Positions 23,218-34,826 of a DNA stretch of 64,000 nucleotides are shown here, one piece after another; position 1 is the first letter of the stretch, and the number at the start of each line of letters is the position of its first letter. Below the pieces are notes generated by a model. It was not told where the DNA came from and did no database searches. It saw only the letters and a program-made list of their open reading frames with translations. The stretch covers positions 13,517,082 to 13,581,081 of the forward strand of contig CM058230.1 in assembly GCA_030180135.1 (NCBI GenBank). The letters are read 5' to 3'. Origin of the DNA: Orychophragmus violaceus. Taxonomy: Eukaryota > Streptophyta > Magnoliopsida > Brassicales > Brassicaceae. The position numbers and the translations under genes were made by a program.

Positions 23218-23296
23218 CACGAACAAACTAAACACTTGTGAAATCGAAATTCTTATCTCTCTTTCATATTTCTGAAAATTGAACCTGTGAATCACG

Positions 23297-24660
23297 ATGA
23301 GTGAACACGTGATTGTAACACCAAAGGGAAGGAAAACGATCTCCGCCTATGACCTTACCTCAGGGGATAATCCAGGAGCTGCTATCTCTCAACTGTTGCT
23401 CAGTGAGCAAAACCATGATGAATGGGCTCAAAACCTTCGTATGGCTTTTAGCGCAAGGAAGAAGTTTGCTATCATAGATGGAAGCATTCCGAAACCAAGT
23501 GATGACTCTCCAGACTTAGAAGATTGGATGGCGAATAATCACTTGTTTCTCAGATGGATGAAACTGACCATATAACAAAAATTGAGAAGCAATGAAAGAC
23601 GAACAATGGAGACTTGCTGTCCGTGGGGAGTTGAATGCTTTGGAGCTGAATTACACTTGGGGTCTTACGGATTTGCCTCTGGATAAGAAAGAAATTGGGA
23701 GTATGTGGGTTCTTAATATTAAACACCGTTGTGATGGTAGTATCGAACGATACAAGGCACGACATGTGGCCCTTGGGAATAAGCAGATAGAAGGCATTGA
23801 CTATGATGAAACATTTTTCCCGGTTGCGAAAATGACTATAGTTCATGTTTTTCTTGACATAGCAGCAAAGAAGGATTACGAGGTTCATCAAATAGACGTC
23901 AATAACGCATTTTTCATGGCGATTTGGAAGAGGAGATTTATATGAAACTTCCTCATGAGTTTCAATCGGATTCAGATTCTTGAGTCTGTCGGTGAGGAAA
24001 TCGTTTTATGGTTTAAAACAAGCACCTAGGTGCAAGTTTTTGAAATTTGCCTCGGCACTTTGTGATTTTGGTTTCAAGAACACTCATGCAGACTATTCTC
24101 TGTTCGTGTACTCTAAGGATGGTTTAGTTTTGCGAGTGCTTGTTTATGTGGACAATTTGATAATATCGGGTAATTCTCCTCAGTTCATTGGAAATTTCAA
24201 GACATATTTCTCGAGTTGCTTCTTATGAAAGATCTAGGCTTCCCAAAATACTTTCTGGTCCTTGAAGTGGCTCGCAGCAAGGAGGAGTTTTATATGTGTC
24301 AACGAAAGTATAGCACGGACATTTTGACAGAAGTTAGTTATTTGGGATGCAAACCGGCGAGATTCCCAATTGATCATTAACAGACTCTTGCAGTAGCAAA
24401 TGGTCCATTTCTTAAGAATCCGACTGCATATCGGAGGCTTATTGGGAAATTGGTTTATTTGTCGGCAACTCGAACTATTTTTCATGAACGCACAAAGCAC
24501 ATTGAATCCGATTGTCATTTCATTCGCGATGAGATATTTTGAGGTACTGTTTATACCGCACATGTTGGCTCCAAGAATCAACTTGCAGACATTCTTACGA
24601 AGGCACTTGGACGGAAGGAATTTGATATATTCTCTTCAAGTTGGGCATTCAAACCTTACA
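23297..24660 (+). pseudogene. Copia gag/RT/RNase H remnants
   Basis: The ATG at 23297 begins a Retrotran_gag_3-like N-terminus ('LLLSEQNHDEWAQNLRMAF'), which ends at a TAA near 23574. RT follows without protease or integrase: 'GSMWVLNIKHRCDGSIERYKAR', 'IEGIDYDETFFPVAKM', 'YEVHQIDVNNAFF'. A frameshift near 23930 precedes 'SFYGLKQAPR' and 'VLVYVDNLIISG', where the catalytic YVDD is changed to YVDN. A short RNase H tail (HERTKHIESDCHFIRDEI, QLADILTKALG) ends near 24660. It is a multiply deleted, catalytically dead copy. Confidence 0.88.
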
Positions 24661-24838
24661 TGCTCCAACTTGAAGATGAGTATTGGAAAATCTTGGTGAA
24701 CAAAAATATAATATCTGTGATATATGGAAGATTTCCATTTGTATATATTTGTTAAGCTTTGTAATCGAGTATATATAACTTGACCATTATGTATGTGAAT
24801 AATAAGAGAGAATTCCACCTTATGAACTTCTCATTATT

Positions 24839-25622
24839 TTTTATTTATTTATTTATCATTAAATACATTTTCTATAGAATGTCATTTTTCTGTGTGTTAC
24901 ACATCATAAGTTTGATTAACAAACAATTTTCAAAGGGTGACTTTTTTATTGTTGAAAAATAAATTTAGCCATTAACTAGTAAAACCAAATGTGTTTTCAA
25001 CACAAACAACATGAAAATGACAGATTCCTACACCCACAATAAACAGTGGTATTGAATCGTACATGAATAATTTTGGTGTGTCAATTCAAACCCAAATTTA
25101 TAAATATTTAAATTCCTAACCAGACATTACTTAATAATCCATATATGCCTTACCAAATGTCCATTAGTCAATCCCACTAAAACGTTAATTAATGAATGAT
25201 GATTCAACCGCTTAATAGGATACAACATCGTTTTAAGATAAGGTTTACAAAAAACATAACTAAACTGTGTAGTTTAGGTTTAGAATTACTTTAAAAACTG
25301 GAATCCATCCAGCCTCAACAATTTGTAAACACATATAAACATAAACTATGAAGAAGAGATGATTTGAATCTCATGAATCTATTCGTAGTTGGTGTTGGAG
25401 ATGAGTTTTTCGCTCTAAAAAGTTGCTACTAAATTAAGATCGGTCCGCCAAAAACCTAACAAATAGTAAAAACATCATCCATAAGGTAATTCCAGAAAAA
25501 AATACCTAGAAAAGGAGATAATTTAATTAGGAAATAAAGATAATGCTGATGAAAAGAAAGATAATGTCAATCGTGGAAAGGAAATGAGCCAGCATAAACT
25601 TATATAAATAGAGGTATGTGGT
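24839..25622. other. AT-rich intergenic DNA
   Basis: No gene, RNA or structured repeat recognised. Confidence 0.5.
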
Positions 25623-27632
25623 TGTTGTAGATCGTAGGAATGCTTGTGTATTGATTAGCAGAAGATGTACAATATATATATACATAGAGCATTAGAGATA
25701 TGACTCTGTTGGGTCTAATCTAAAATGACGATATTCTCTAACAGAAGATATTCTTAGAGATACTATAACAATCGTAATCTATATCCTCAATACGTCCCCT
25801 TAAGATGGAGTTCATGTGGTGACTACAATCTTGACTGCTAACTTCAGAAATCGAGCTCGAGGTATAGGCTTTGTTAATGCATCCGTGAATTGATCTCTGG
25901 TAGGAATATGAGATACTCGGAGCTGGCCTTTTTGAACAAGTTCATGAACAAAGTGATAATCCAATGCAATGTGTTTCATCTTTAAGTGGAAAATTGGATT
26001 GACACATAGATAGATTGTTCATATATTGTTATAATGTATTATAGGTACGGATTGTAGTTGAATTGCAAGCTCAGCCAGAAGCGAACGAAGCAATTTAACT
26101 TCAGAGGCGACATCAGTATCTGCTATATATTATGTTTCCGTTGAAGAGCGAGCCATCCCTTTTTGTTTTCGTGACGCCCATGACACTGGATTGGTACAAA
26201 GGTAGATAATTTACGCGTTGGTTGAGAAATAGTCGTCATGATCACTTGTCCAGTATGCACCGAAAAATGTTGTTAGTGTGAGAGGTGAGCGGGCGCGGAG
26301 AGTGATCCCATGTGTGTCTGTGCTAGAAAGAAACCGAAGTACTCGCTTGACAGCTTCCCAGTGGTTTGTGGTAGGGCAATGCATGAACTGAGAAAAACGG
26401 TTAACTGCAAACACAATGTCTTGACGAGTGAAAGATAAGTTTTGAAGACTACCAACTATGGCACGATATTCTTTAGCGACTTTCGTGTCCAAGTAAACAC
26501 CAGCAAGAACCAGTGCTTTCGTTCTTGACAACATATCGGTAGTGTATTTTGTTGTGTAAGTCGCATACCAGTGGACATGCATGATATATCAAAACCCAAA
26601 AATACGAAAGATCACTGTGATGATTATATCAATGACATACAACAAGAAATAGACAGAGAGCACGCCCTTGAGCAGAATAAATAACGAGGCATCTGCAAGA
26701 GAGTTACGAAATCCAATACTCAAGACAAAAGTGTGAAACTCATTATACCATGTGCGTGCTGCCTGTTTAAGGCCGTAAATAGTTTTGTTGAGGCGACAAA
26801 CATGGTCTGGTTGATCATTGTCAACAAAACCTGGTGGTTGTGTCATGTAGACTTCTTCACTGAGCATTCCTTGGAAAATTGTGTTGTTGAGGTCGAGTTG
26901 CCGAAGACCCCAATTCTTTGCTGCTGCAAAGTCAAGAACCAAACAAATAGTTGCATGTTTGATCACTGGACTGTAGGTTTTGTCGAAGTCAACTCTTGGT
27001 CCTTGGTAAAACCCCTTCACAACAAGACGAGATTTATATTTGTCCACCAAGCCATCACGAAAACGTCTGATTAGGAAGACCCATCGACATCCCATCACGT
27101 TTTGAGCTCGTGATGGAGGAACAATATCCTATGTTCATGTATGAGTCATTGCATTGATCTCATCGCTTGCTGAGTGCCTCCATTTCTCATCCCGAAGAGC
27201 TTGAGTAATGGTACTTGGTTCAATTTCTGCAAAAAGAGAAAATACCATATTTGGGGTTAGGTTTGACAATATTGTTCATGGATCTTATCACCACACGTTG
27301 TTCTCCAGGTTGAGTTGAGCTGGGCTGTGGTGACGGCATTGTTACGCCTTGTGTGTCTCCGAGCTCATTGATTGGATCACTTGGTGGTAATGATTCCGTT
27401 GAAGATTCGGCAGCTAGTAGTGACCAGGATGAAGGATAAGCCGATAAAGGTATGAGTGGTGAGCGGTAGACAGGGACAATAGAAGCTGGATTCGAAGGCA
27501 TTGGCTAAGAGGAGAAGGATAAAGACTCGGAAATGAGGGGCTGAGAGGAAGCATTTTTTGTTGGCTGAGAAAATGGAAAGTTCAAGTCCACAAGCTCGAC
27601 AGGATATACAATCTATATAGATACAAGCAATG
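25623..27632 (-). mobile_element. Minus-strand Copia relic (3' half)
   Basis: On the minus strand the order is linker, RT, RNase H, purine tract and LTR. A candidate 3' LTR occupies about 25623-25792, and 'cttaaggggacg' just beyond it is a plausible purine tract. The upstream half (gag, protease, integrase) is absent. The relic is cut at 27633-27637 by the Athila-like insertion, and only about 17 bp of unrelated flank separate that element from the next Copia. It is older than the elements next to it. Confidence 0.7.
25800..27501 (-). pseudogene. Copia RT and RNase H relic
   Basis: A Pro/Ser-rich linker (27501-27220) precedes RT at 27098-26589: 'GCRWVFLIRRFRDG', 'VDFDKTYSPVIKHATI', 'LRQLDLNNTIFQG', 'IYGLKQAARTWYNEF' and a degraded 'LLYVIDIIIT' where YVDD should be. 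After a shift, 26582-26211 gives the RT tail ('YRAIVGSLQNLSFTRQDIVF', 'HWEAVKRVLRFL'). RNase H pieces follow in another frame down to about 25810 (HIALDYHFVHELV, DALTKPIPRARF). Several frameshifts and the loss of the Asp pair make it inactive. Confidence 0.85.
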
Positions 27633-27637
27633 CCAGT

Positions 27638-28833
27638 TGATATATCATGGTTTTTACTAGTTTTAGGCCATGATATAAGTGTGTTTTAGTGTCTTTTGTG
27701 TTCTTTTAGAGTCTTTTACAGGTATAATCAGGTTTGGAGCTGAATTGGAGATTTTGGCACTTTTTGGAGATTTTTGGAGTGTTTGGCCGAGAGATAGAGT
27801 TCACTGTCCGAAACAGAGAAAGGTGTTGATCGTTGCATGCCTAGCATCGATCGATGCACCAGCGAGATGGGCCAAAACTCGGCGGTTTAGAAGAATCAAG
27901 ATATTGCACTTTGATCCAGAAGTTCCTGATATTTACAAAGAAGCCCCTGGCCGAGATTATACCTATATAATTAAGTTTTAGCTGTTTTTATTAGATACAC
28001 TTTCATAATTAAGAGCAGAGGATTTTTAGAGCTTTTGGGGCTGATCTGAACCTGTTACATCATCTGTATTTGGAGAAGATTTCGAACCCCTTTAATCTTT
28101 TATCTTTTATGCAATCTATTATTTCTATGATTATGTTTTCATCAATCATGTCTGAGTAGATTCCTTGTTAGGTTTAGGGTTTCTCACATAGGATTTCATG
28201 ACCTGCTAGACTTGTTCAATTTCAGTTAAGGATTCAAACTATATCTGTTCTTCAATTTAATTGTGCTTAAAGCTAGTTCTAACCTGATCAATTAGAATCT
28301 AGATCTTAGGTTGCTAAATACGTCACAGAAGTGGGGTTTAGGAATCTGAACTAATTAAATTGGGCAATTAAACTTTGCGCAAACGGAAGTTTGGTTTAGG
28401 ATAATTGTGAACATATCAAACTTGGAATTAAAGCTGGTTTAATCTGTTAGTTCTCGCAAACGAAAGTTTGGTTTGCTGCACTTAGACTTAGAGAATTATC
28501 GCAAAGGAATTTGGTTAATTCTATATCTGTGTTTTGAGTTCTAGAACTGTGCTTAATTAGATCCTTGCTGAATGAACTGTCTGCTTGTCTGATTTCCTGA
28601 GAACGCCCTAGACCTAGCGCTCTTAATAACTTGCTTCCACAACCGACAATCTTTGCTATCTGCTTACTTTCTTGCATTGCTTTTAATTCAATTACATTGC
28701 TTTCTTCCTAGTTAAATTTCCTGTTCTTGAGCTATTGAACACCGGAGTCTCTGTGGATTTCGATACCCTATATACTACATTGATATTGCTGTGCACTTGC
28801 AGTTTAGTATAGGGATTAATTCTTGACCTATCA
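27638..28833 (+). repeat. 5' LTR of the Athila-like element
   Basis: TG/CA ends and the flanking CCAGT fix the borders. It contains a palindromic 'cgatcgttgca ... gcatcgatcgatgca' pair (27824-27858), a TATA-like 'cctatataatt' near 27961, and three related 'cgcaaacg-aagtttgg' hairpins (near 28377, 28454 and 28499). The 100-codon frame at 27679-27981 recurs in the other LTR only because the LTRs are copies. Confidence 0.93.
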
Positions 28834-28839
28834 AGTTTT

Positions 28840-28857
28840 TGGCGCCGTTGCCGGGGA
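28840..28857 (+). other. Primer binding site (tRNA-Asp type)
   Basis: TGGCGCCGTTGCCGGGGA lies six bases after the 5' LTR. This is the characteristic Athila/Tat-lineage primer site. Confidence 0.92.
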
Positions 28858-29073
28858 CTCTTTGAGTCTTCGATAGCTTCGAGCCTAGGGTTTTACTAGG
28901 ATTTTTCTTTTTGTTTTCGTTTTTGTTTTTATTTTATTTTCAGTTTTATTAATTTTCGTTTTTCTCTCTGTCGCATGTACCGATTTCGCACTGCGTCGAT
29001 CGTTGCACCCTTGCATCGTTCGTCACTAGGCGATTTGAGATTGAACCGATCGTTGCACTGATAGCATCGATCG

Positions 29074-31329
29074 TTGCTGGACGATTACAGACAGTTTATG
29101 CCAACGCAGAAAACTAGAAGTAATCCGAACTCGAGCTTGGTTAATCTCGATCTTGAGGAGCTTGGACGTTTAGAGAGAGCTAACATAAGAGAAAGAAGAG
29201 AAAGAATGATGCGAGAGCGTTTGATTCTGGAACGCGATGCTGAAGGTGTCCTGAGGGACCGAGATAACAACCGCTACAATGCCGACTGGCAGAGGGTTGA
29301 TGCTGAAGGGAATGTCATTCCTGAGCAACAACAACAGGAGCAGAACCAAAACCAGGGTCAGGAACGGGCCCAAGGTAGAGAGATGGTGGTTCATGAGAGG
29401 ACACTAGCTGACTACAACAGACCTGATGAGTTTCATGCAAACCGAGCAGCTCTAGTGCTTCCTGCTTTTGAGAGGAATGATTTTGAGGTCAAGACCATCT
29501 ACTACCAGCTGATGAGGCAGATTGCTTTTCATGGTCTTCAAGCAGAGCAGCCTATGGATCACATTGATAAGTTTGAGGACATAGTCACTGGCATGAAGTA
29601 TGAAGGAGTATGCCCGGACTATCTGTTCCTTAAGCTATTTCCGCACAGTCTTGCTGGAGACGCTAGTGCATGGCTGAGACAACTGGCACCTGGTTAGTAT
29701 ACTACTTGAGCAGCCTTAAAGAGTGAGTTCCTGCATCACTTTTATGATGATGCCCGCTCAGATCAGTCCAGACAGGACATACTCACTTTTTCCCAAGGAG
29801 CTGTGGAGCCCTTGAAGACTGCCTGGATGAGATTTAAGCAGTATCAGCGTGACTGTCCACACCATGGATTCACAAAAGTACAGCTGATTGGTATCTTCTT
29901 CAGAGGCATAGATCTCCCTTATCAGACTGCGCTGGATAATTCCAGTAATGCTAATTTCAACACCAGGACTCCTACACAAGCTAAGCAGTTGATTGAGAAC
30001 CTGATTGGCAGCAACAGTTGCAAGATAATGGATGAAAGGAGGAAGAAATCTGGTGGAACTGTAGAGAATTCTGATATAGCTAATATAAGATCCAGATTGG
30101 ACACAGTTTACAATCTCCTGACAAGTAAGAAAGCTGTCCACTTTGCCCAAGATGTAGAGGTGATTCAGACTGAGGAGGACACTCAGGAAGAAGATGTGAA
30201 TTTCATAGGGGGTTCTGGTTTCCAAGGTAATATATTTAGTAATCAACAGGGGAACAGATTCTCCAATGGAGGACAAACTGGTGGTTTTCAGAAGACCTAT
30301 GGACAAGGTACTCAGAGAACCTATGGATCTACATCCTATCAGACTCCTCCTGCACCTACAGCCCATGAGAGCAGAATGGAGGCTATGATGGAACAACTGA
30401 TGGAGAGTCAGACCAAGATTTCTGTGGACTGCAACAAGAAGTTGGACGCTGTCTATGAAGACCTCAATGGAAAGTTTGAGTCTCTGATCACTCACATGAA
30501 GCAGTTGGACACTCAGGTGAACCAGATGTCCAGCTTACTGAAGGGAAAAGGAGTGGCAGACACTCATGTTAAGGCCTGGTCTGTGTACATTAATGATGGA
30601 TCTCACCTAGGTGAAAGATTTGAGCTAAGTACAGCTGAGTTGGTGACAGAACAAGAATTTTTGGATATTTGTGAAAAACTCTCGGGTGAAATCTGCTGCA
30701 GTGCGTCGATCGATGTAACATCTGTGCCGATCGATGCACCAGTCGGGATAGCAACGATCGACACACCCTTAGTGTCGGTCGTTGCAGGGCGTGAACAGAC
30801 AGAACTGTCGGATGATAATGGCATAGATGCTGACTTGGAGCTTGATCGCCTGTTCACTGGAGCCTCTGAGATTACTCAACAGGAGATCTACGAACAGATT
30901 GTTAGACAACACTCCTCAGTGTCTGAAGTGATTAGGCAGAAAATTGAAGAACTTAAGAAGCTAGAGGAGATTGGTGAAGAATTGGAAGAAATTCCAACTT
31001 CTGATGATCCACCTTATCATCCTTGTGTGCAGAGGTACCTGAACAAGATGTTTCCCCTGGATGATGATCTGAAAGACTGGGTGATAATAGTTCCTCAGCA
31101 TATTAGTGATGTTCTGCTAACTAAGATCCCGAAGAAGCTGCCTGATCCTGGAGTCTTTGTGCTGGATTGTTCTATCTTTGAGGATAGCTTTAGGCGTTCT
31201 CTGTGTGATTTAGGAGCTGCTGGAAGTATGATGCCTTATTCTGTGGCAGAGAAGCTGGGTATGTTGGATTTTACTCCTACTAGGACTTCTCTTGTCCTAG
31301 CTGATCAGTCCATACGAGTTCCTGAATGA
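29074..31329 (+). pseudogene. Athila-type gag and protease-like region
   Basis: The gag frame (29074-29697) has a basic/Glu-rich N-terminus, a Gln-rich tract and the Athila gag core ('LADYNRPDEFHANRAAL', 'FHGLQAEQPMDHIDKFEDI', 'LKLFPHSLAGDASAWLRQL'). Two in-frame stops near 29695 and 29707 interrupt it, and it resumes ('ALKSEFLHHFYDDARS') in the 508-codon frame to 31329. The C-terminal part carries the retropepsin-like 'LCDLGAAGSMMPYSVAEKLG', with DLGA in the active-site position, as seen in Athila proteins. Between gag and protease, 30699-30787 encodes an Asp/Thr/Val-rich segment made of the CGATCGATGCA-type motif. It would form the capsid and maturation protein if intact. Confidence 0.88.
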
Positions 31330-31335
31330 CTCCTT

Positions 31336-31740
31336 ATGGACATTCCGGTGAGAGTTGGAAACTACTTAGTTCCAACGGACTTCCTTGTGCTGAGATATGA
31401 CTGTGATCCGGATGAAGCATTATTGCTTGGGAGACCCTTTTTGGCTACAGCAGGAGCGTTGATTGATGTTAGGAACAGCTTGATAGACCTCCATCTGGGA
31501 GATGAACCACTGCACTATGAGATGGATAAGCTGCGAAAGCCACTGATAGATGGGCAGACATTCACCATAAGGGAAGCAGATTTTGAGCAGCCGGATAATA
31601 CTATGGTTATAGATCCTGGAACACATTTCACTCCATCTTTTCTTGGACATGAGCATTCCGCAACAGCCTACTCACCACCTTGGATGAGGAGACTTGAACA
31701 GAGACAGAAAAAGTCTCTGTCAGGACCTCCTGGTACCTGA
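31336..31740 (+). pseudogene. Protease C-terminal segment, downstream piece
   Basis: A TGA at 31327-31329 separates this 134-codon frame from the upstream protease region; both are in the same frame. It reads 'PVRVGNYLVPTDFLVLRYDCD' and 'LLLGRPFLATAGALIDV', the usual end of a gypsy/Athila retropepsin. No RT follows; a TGA ends the frame at 31740. Confidence 0.85.
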
Positions 31741-33095
31741 AAATTCCCATCCGTCCGGTCAAGCTATTGACCTTAAACAAGCGCTGGGTGGGAGGCAACC
31801 CACCATTAGGTACTGGTGTTTTTCTACTTAATTTTTGGTGTTTTTGTTAGGATTTTACGTTTGTTTTTGTTTTTGGTGCAGTTATGTTTGCAGGTCTCGG
31901 ACAAAATCGCAGTGCAACGATCGACTCACTTCTGTGTCGATCGTCACAACACGAAAGGAATCGCATTGCAGCGATCGTTGCAGTCCTGAGCAACGATCGA
32001 TCATACACGAAAATCGCCAAGTAACGGTCGATGCACTTAGTGCAACGATCGATGCCTGAGCGACAGAGGTAACCCGACAGACATAATTTCATCTTTTCAA
32101 TTTTTATTTTCTTTTTACCGATCCTTCGCTGGACACTACTGGGGACAGTGTGTCTTAAGTGTGGGGGAGGTGCTACTGACGTCTATTTTTCTGTTTTCTT
32201 AAGAGTCAGTCCGTTTTTCAAAAATTTTTGTTTTATTGAGTCAAAATTGTTTAAGTAAGAAACTATGATTTTCTGAGAAGATTTACAAGACTTGCAGGAA
32301 CTTAAGTAACCATTGGGATGAAGTTGCAGGATCTATCTCTGACTATTAGAAAACCCCATCACAGATCAACCTGCTGGGAACACCCACATCACTTCAGGTA
32401 TCAGAGGATCCTTTTACTGACTTCAATTTAATACTGACTTAGATTTCTCACCTAAGGGCTTGGTATACTTTGTGTCGGATTCCCTTGTTAGTTCTGACAC
32501 AGCCTGTCAACCTATCCTATTTAGTTCCCTTCTCCCCTTCTATAAAGTAAAAAAAAAGGTTAATAAACTGAGGATGAGTTAGTAACTCCGAAGTGGTCAT
32601 GGGAATGGTAGCAAACACTATTTTCTCTCATGTGATCCATGGAATGTGTCCAAAGTACACCCCATAACGGGAAGAACACTGATAAAAAAAAAATGATACT
32701 CAATGGGGAAAAATCAGTTGTTAAAGAAGGGAAAGAGAAGAAAGGGACTAGAGAAAGATAGTATGGTGGTCTAGAGCTGATAAGGTAAGAATCCATGTGC
32801 CCTTTGATCGATACTCCTTAGGTGAGACCGCACTTAAATACTTGCAGAAGTCAGTAGGGAGAATTTGAATGCTTGAATGTGATTGTGGAGTTTACCTAGG
32901 ACAGTTGCTAAGTGTGGGGGAAGTACATGTTGGTCTTGATATCCTGTGATTGATTCTTTCAGTGGTTTACTAAGGGGAATCTGAGTATTGTAGCTTCTAG
33001 GATGAAATGAGTTTCTGAAGAGTTTTCAAACCTCTTCACCAAGCTTTAGTTCTCTGTTTTGCTTGAGGGCAAGCAAAGACTAAGTGTGGGGGAGT
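31741..33095 (+). other. Non-coding 3' region of the Athila-like element
   Basis: No RT or integrase remnants are present. The region holds a cluster of cgatcg-type palindromic motifs (31912-32062) and three copies of 'taagtgtggggga' (32156, 32909 and 33081). The last of these is the polypurine tract that abuts the 3' LTR. ORFs here are short and unsupported. Confidence 0.8.
33081..33095 (+). other. Polypurine tract of the Athila-like element
   Basis: TAAGTGTGGGGGAGT ends exactly where the 3' LTR (TGATATATC) begins. Two nearly identical motifs lie upstream at 32156-32170 and 32909-32922. Confidence 0.85.
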
Positions 33096-34292
33096 TGATA
33101 TATCATGGTTTTTACTAGTTCTAAGCCATGATATAAGTGTGTTTTAGTGTCTTTTGTGTTCTTTTAGAGTCTTTTACAGGTATAATCAGGTTTGGAGCTG
33201 AATTGGAGATTTTGGCACTTTTTGGAGATTTTTGGAGTGTTTGGCTGAGAGATAGAGTTCATTGTCCGAAACAGAGAAAGGTGTCGATCGTTGCATGCCT
33301 AGCATCGATCGATGCACCAGCAAGATGGGCCAAAACTCGGCGGTTTAGAAGAATCAAGATATTGCACTTTGATCCAGAAGTTCCTGATATTTACAAAGAA
33401 GCCCCTGGCCGAGATTATACCTATATAATTAAGTTTTAGCTGTTTTTATTAGATACGCTTTCATAATTAAGAGCAGAGGATTTTTAGAGCTTTTGGGGCT
33501 GATCTGAACCTGTTACATCATCTGTATTTGGAGAAGATTTCGAACCCCTTTAATCTTTTATCTTTTATGCAATCTATTATTTCTATGATTATGTTTTCAT
33601 CAATCATGTCTGAGTAGATTCCTTGTTAGGTTTAGGGTTTCTCACATAGGATTTCATGACCTGCTAGACTTGTTCAATTTCAGTTAAGGATTCAAACTAT
33701 ATCTGTTCTTCAATTTAATTGTGCTTAAAGCTAGTTCTAACCTGATCAATTAGAATCTAGATCTTAGGTTGCTAAATACGTCACGGAAGTGGGGTTTAGG
33801 AAATCTGAACTAATTAAATTGGGAAATTAAACTTTGCGCAAACGGAAGTTTGGTTTAGGATAATTGTGAACATATCAAACTTGGAATTAAAGCTGGTTTA
33901 ATCTGTTAGTTCTCGCAAACGAAAGTTTGGTTTGCTGCACTTAGACTTAGAGAATTATCGCAAAGGAATTTGGTTAATTCTATATCTGTGTTTTGAGTTC
34001 TAGAACTGTGCTTAATTAGATCCTTGCTGAATGAACTGTCTGCTTGTCTGATTTCCTGAGAACGCCCTAGACCTAGCGCTCTTAATAACTTGCTTCCACA
34101 ACCGACAATCTTTGCTATCTGCTTACTTTCTTGCATTGCTTTTAATTCAATTACATTGCTTTCTTCCTAGTTAAATTTCCTGTTCTTGAGCTATTGAACA
34201 CCGGAGTCTCTGTGGATTTCGATACCCTATATACTACATTGATATTGTTGTGCACTTGCAGTTTAGTATAGGGATTAATTCTTGACCTATCA
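33096..34292 (+). repeat. 3' LTR of the Athila-like element
   Basis: It is co-linear with 27638-28833, with about a dozen substitutions and a one-base insertion. CCAGT follows. Confidence 0.93.
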
Positions 34293-34309
34293 CCAGTTTT
34301 GAAATATAA

Positions 34310-34756
34310 TGTTAGAAAATAAATTTGAATTTCCTCGAAAACTAGAAATATGGGACCGAAGAAAATGCACACAGATTTGTTAACGGAGTTCGACCAATCG
34401 TGCCTACGTCTCCGGACCTGCTACAGATCTTTATATTAATCACCGGGAAATTACAACTCTCTCAACTCACACCCAAAACCCGAATACACTCAAGAAAATT
34501 ATGCTAAATTTTCTTACAAAGAAAAATCTCTCTCTTTTTTTCTTCTTCTCTCTTTCTCTCTTCTTGTTCTTCTTTGTTTTGGGATAATATAGAATGAAGA
34601 GATGCAACATCTATTTATAGGGGAAGCTGAAGTTGCGTGAGTTGAAATTGTTGACAAAAGCAAGCAAACATCTTTTGACTTTCTCACCTCCCCATGTCCA
34701 TATACTTTTCACCTATCCCACCGTCCATCCTTACGTAAGTGATTACGTAACCAACA
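34310..34756 (-). repeat. 3' LTR (transcriptional sense minus) of the Copia
   Basis: Borders are TG/CA. Adjacent 34757-34771 reads CTTCAAGTGGGAGAT on the minus strand, the purine tract. Confidence 0.9.
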
Positions 34757-34826
34757 ATCTCCCACTTGAAGACTGATTTCAATCTGTCTTCACACCTTGA
34801 TCAATGTAGCAGGTCTTCCGTGCTTG

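Larger units (their letters stand above)
23030..24833 (+). mobile_element. Small degenerate Ty1/Copia element
   Basis: The 5' LTR 23030-23205 and 3' LTR 24681-24833 share 'TATTGG(G/A)AAATCTTGGTGAACAA' starts and 'TTATGAACTTCTCA' ends. The 3' copy lacks a short internal piece. TTATT flanks both sides (23025-23029 and 24834-24838). The internal part is only about 1.5 kb, with gag N-terminus joined to RT and RNase H fragments, so large deletions have occurred. The LTR start as TA instead of TG is unusual and the exact boundary could be off by a few bases. Confidence 0.85.
27638..34292 (+). mobile_element. Athila-like Ty3/gypsy element lacking pol
   Basis: The LTRs at 27638-28833 (1196 bp) and 33096-34292 (1197 bp) start TGATATATCATGG and end GACCTATCA. 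They differ at about a dozen positions (about 99% identical) and are flanked by the perfect 5-bp duplication CCAGT (27633-27637 and 34293-34297). The internal region has a tRNA-Asp-type primer site, an Athila-type gag and a retropepsin-like segment, but no reverse transcriptase, RNase H or integrase. About 1.35 kb of non-coding DNA precedes the polypurine tract. It is a recently moved, non-autonomous Athila relative. Confidence 0.92.

Noticed and set aside
27679..27981. 100-codon ORF conserved at 33137-33439
   Set aside because: Conserved only because both are copies of the same LTR; no domain and located in U3/R.
28447..28677. 76-codon minus-strand ORF identical to one at 33906-34136
   Set aside because: Again LTR duplication, not gene conservation.
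31835..32059. 74-codon ORF in the Athila-like 3' region
   Set aside because: Its residues are generated by the repeated cgatcg motifs; no start context or family.
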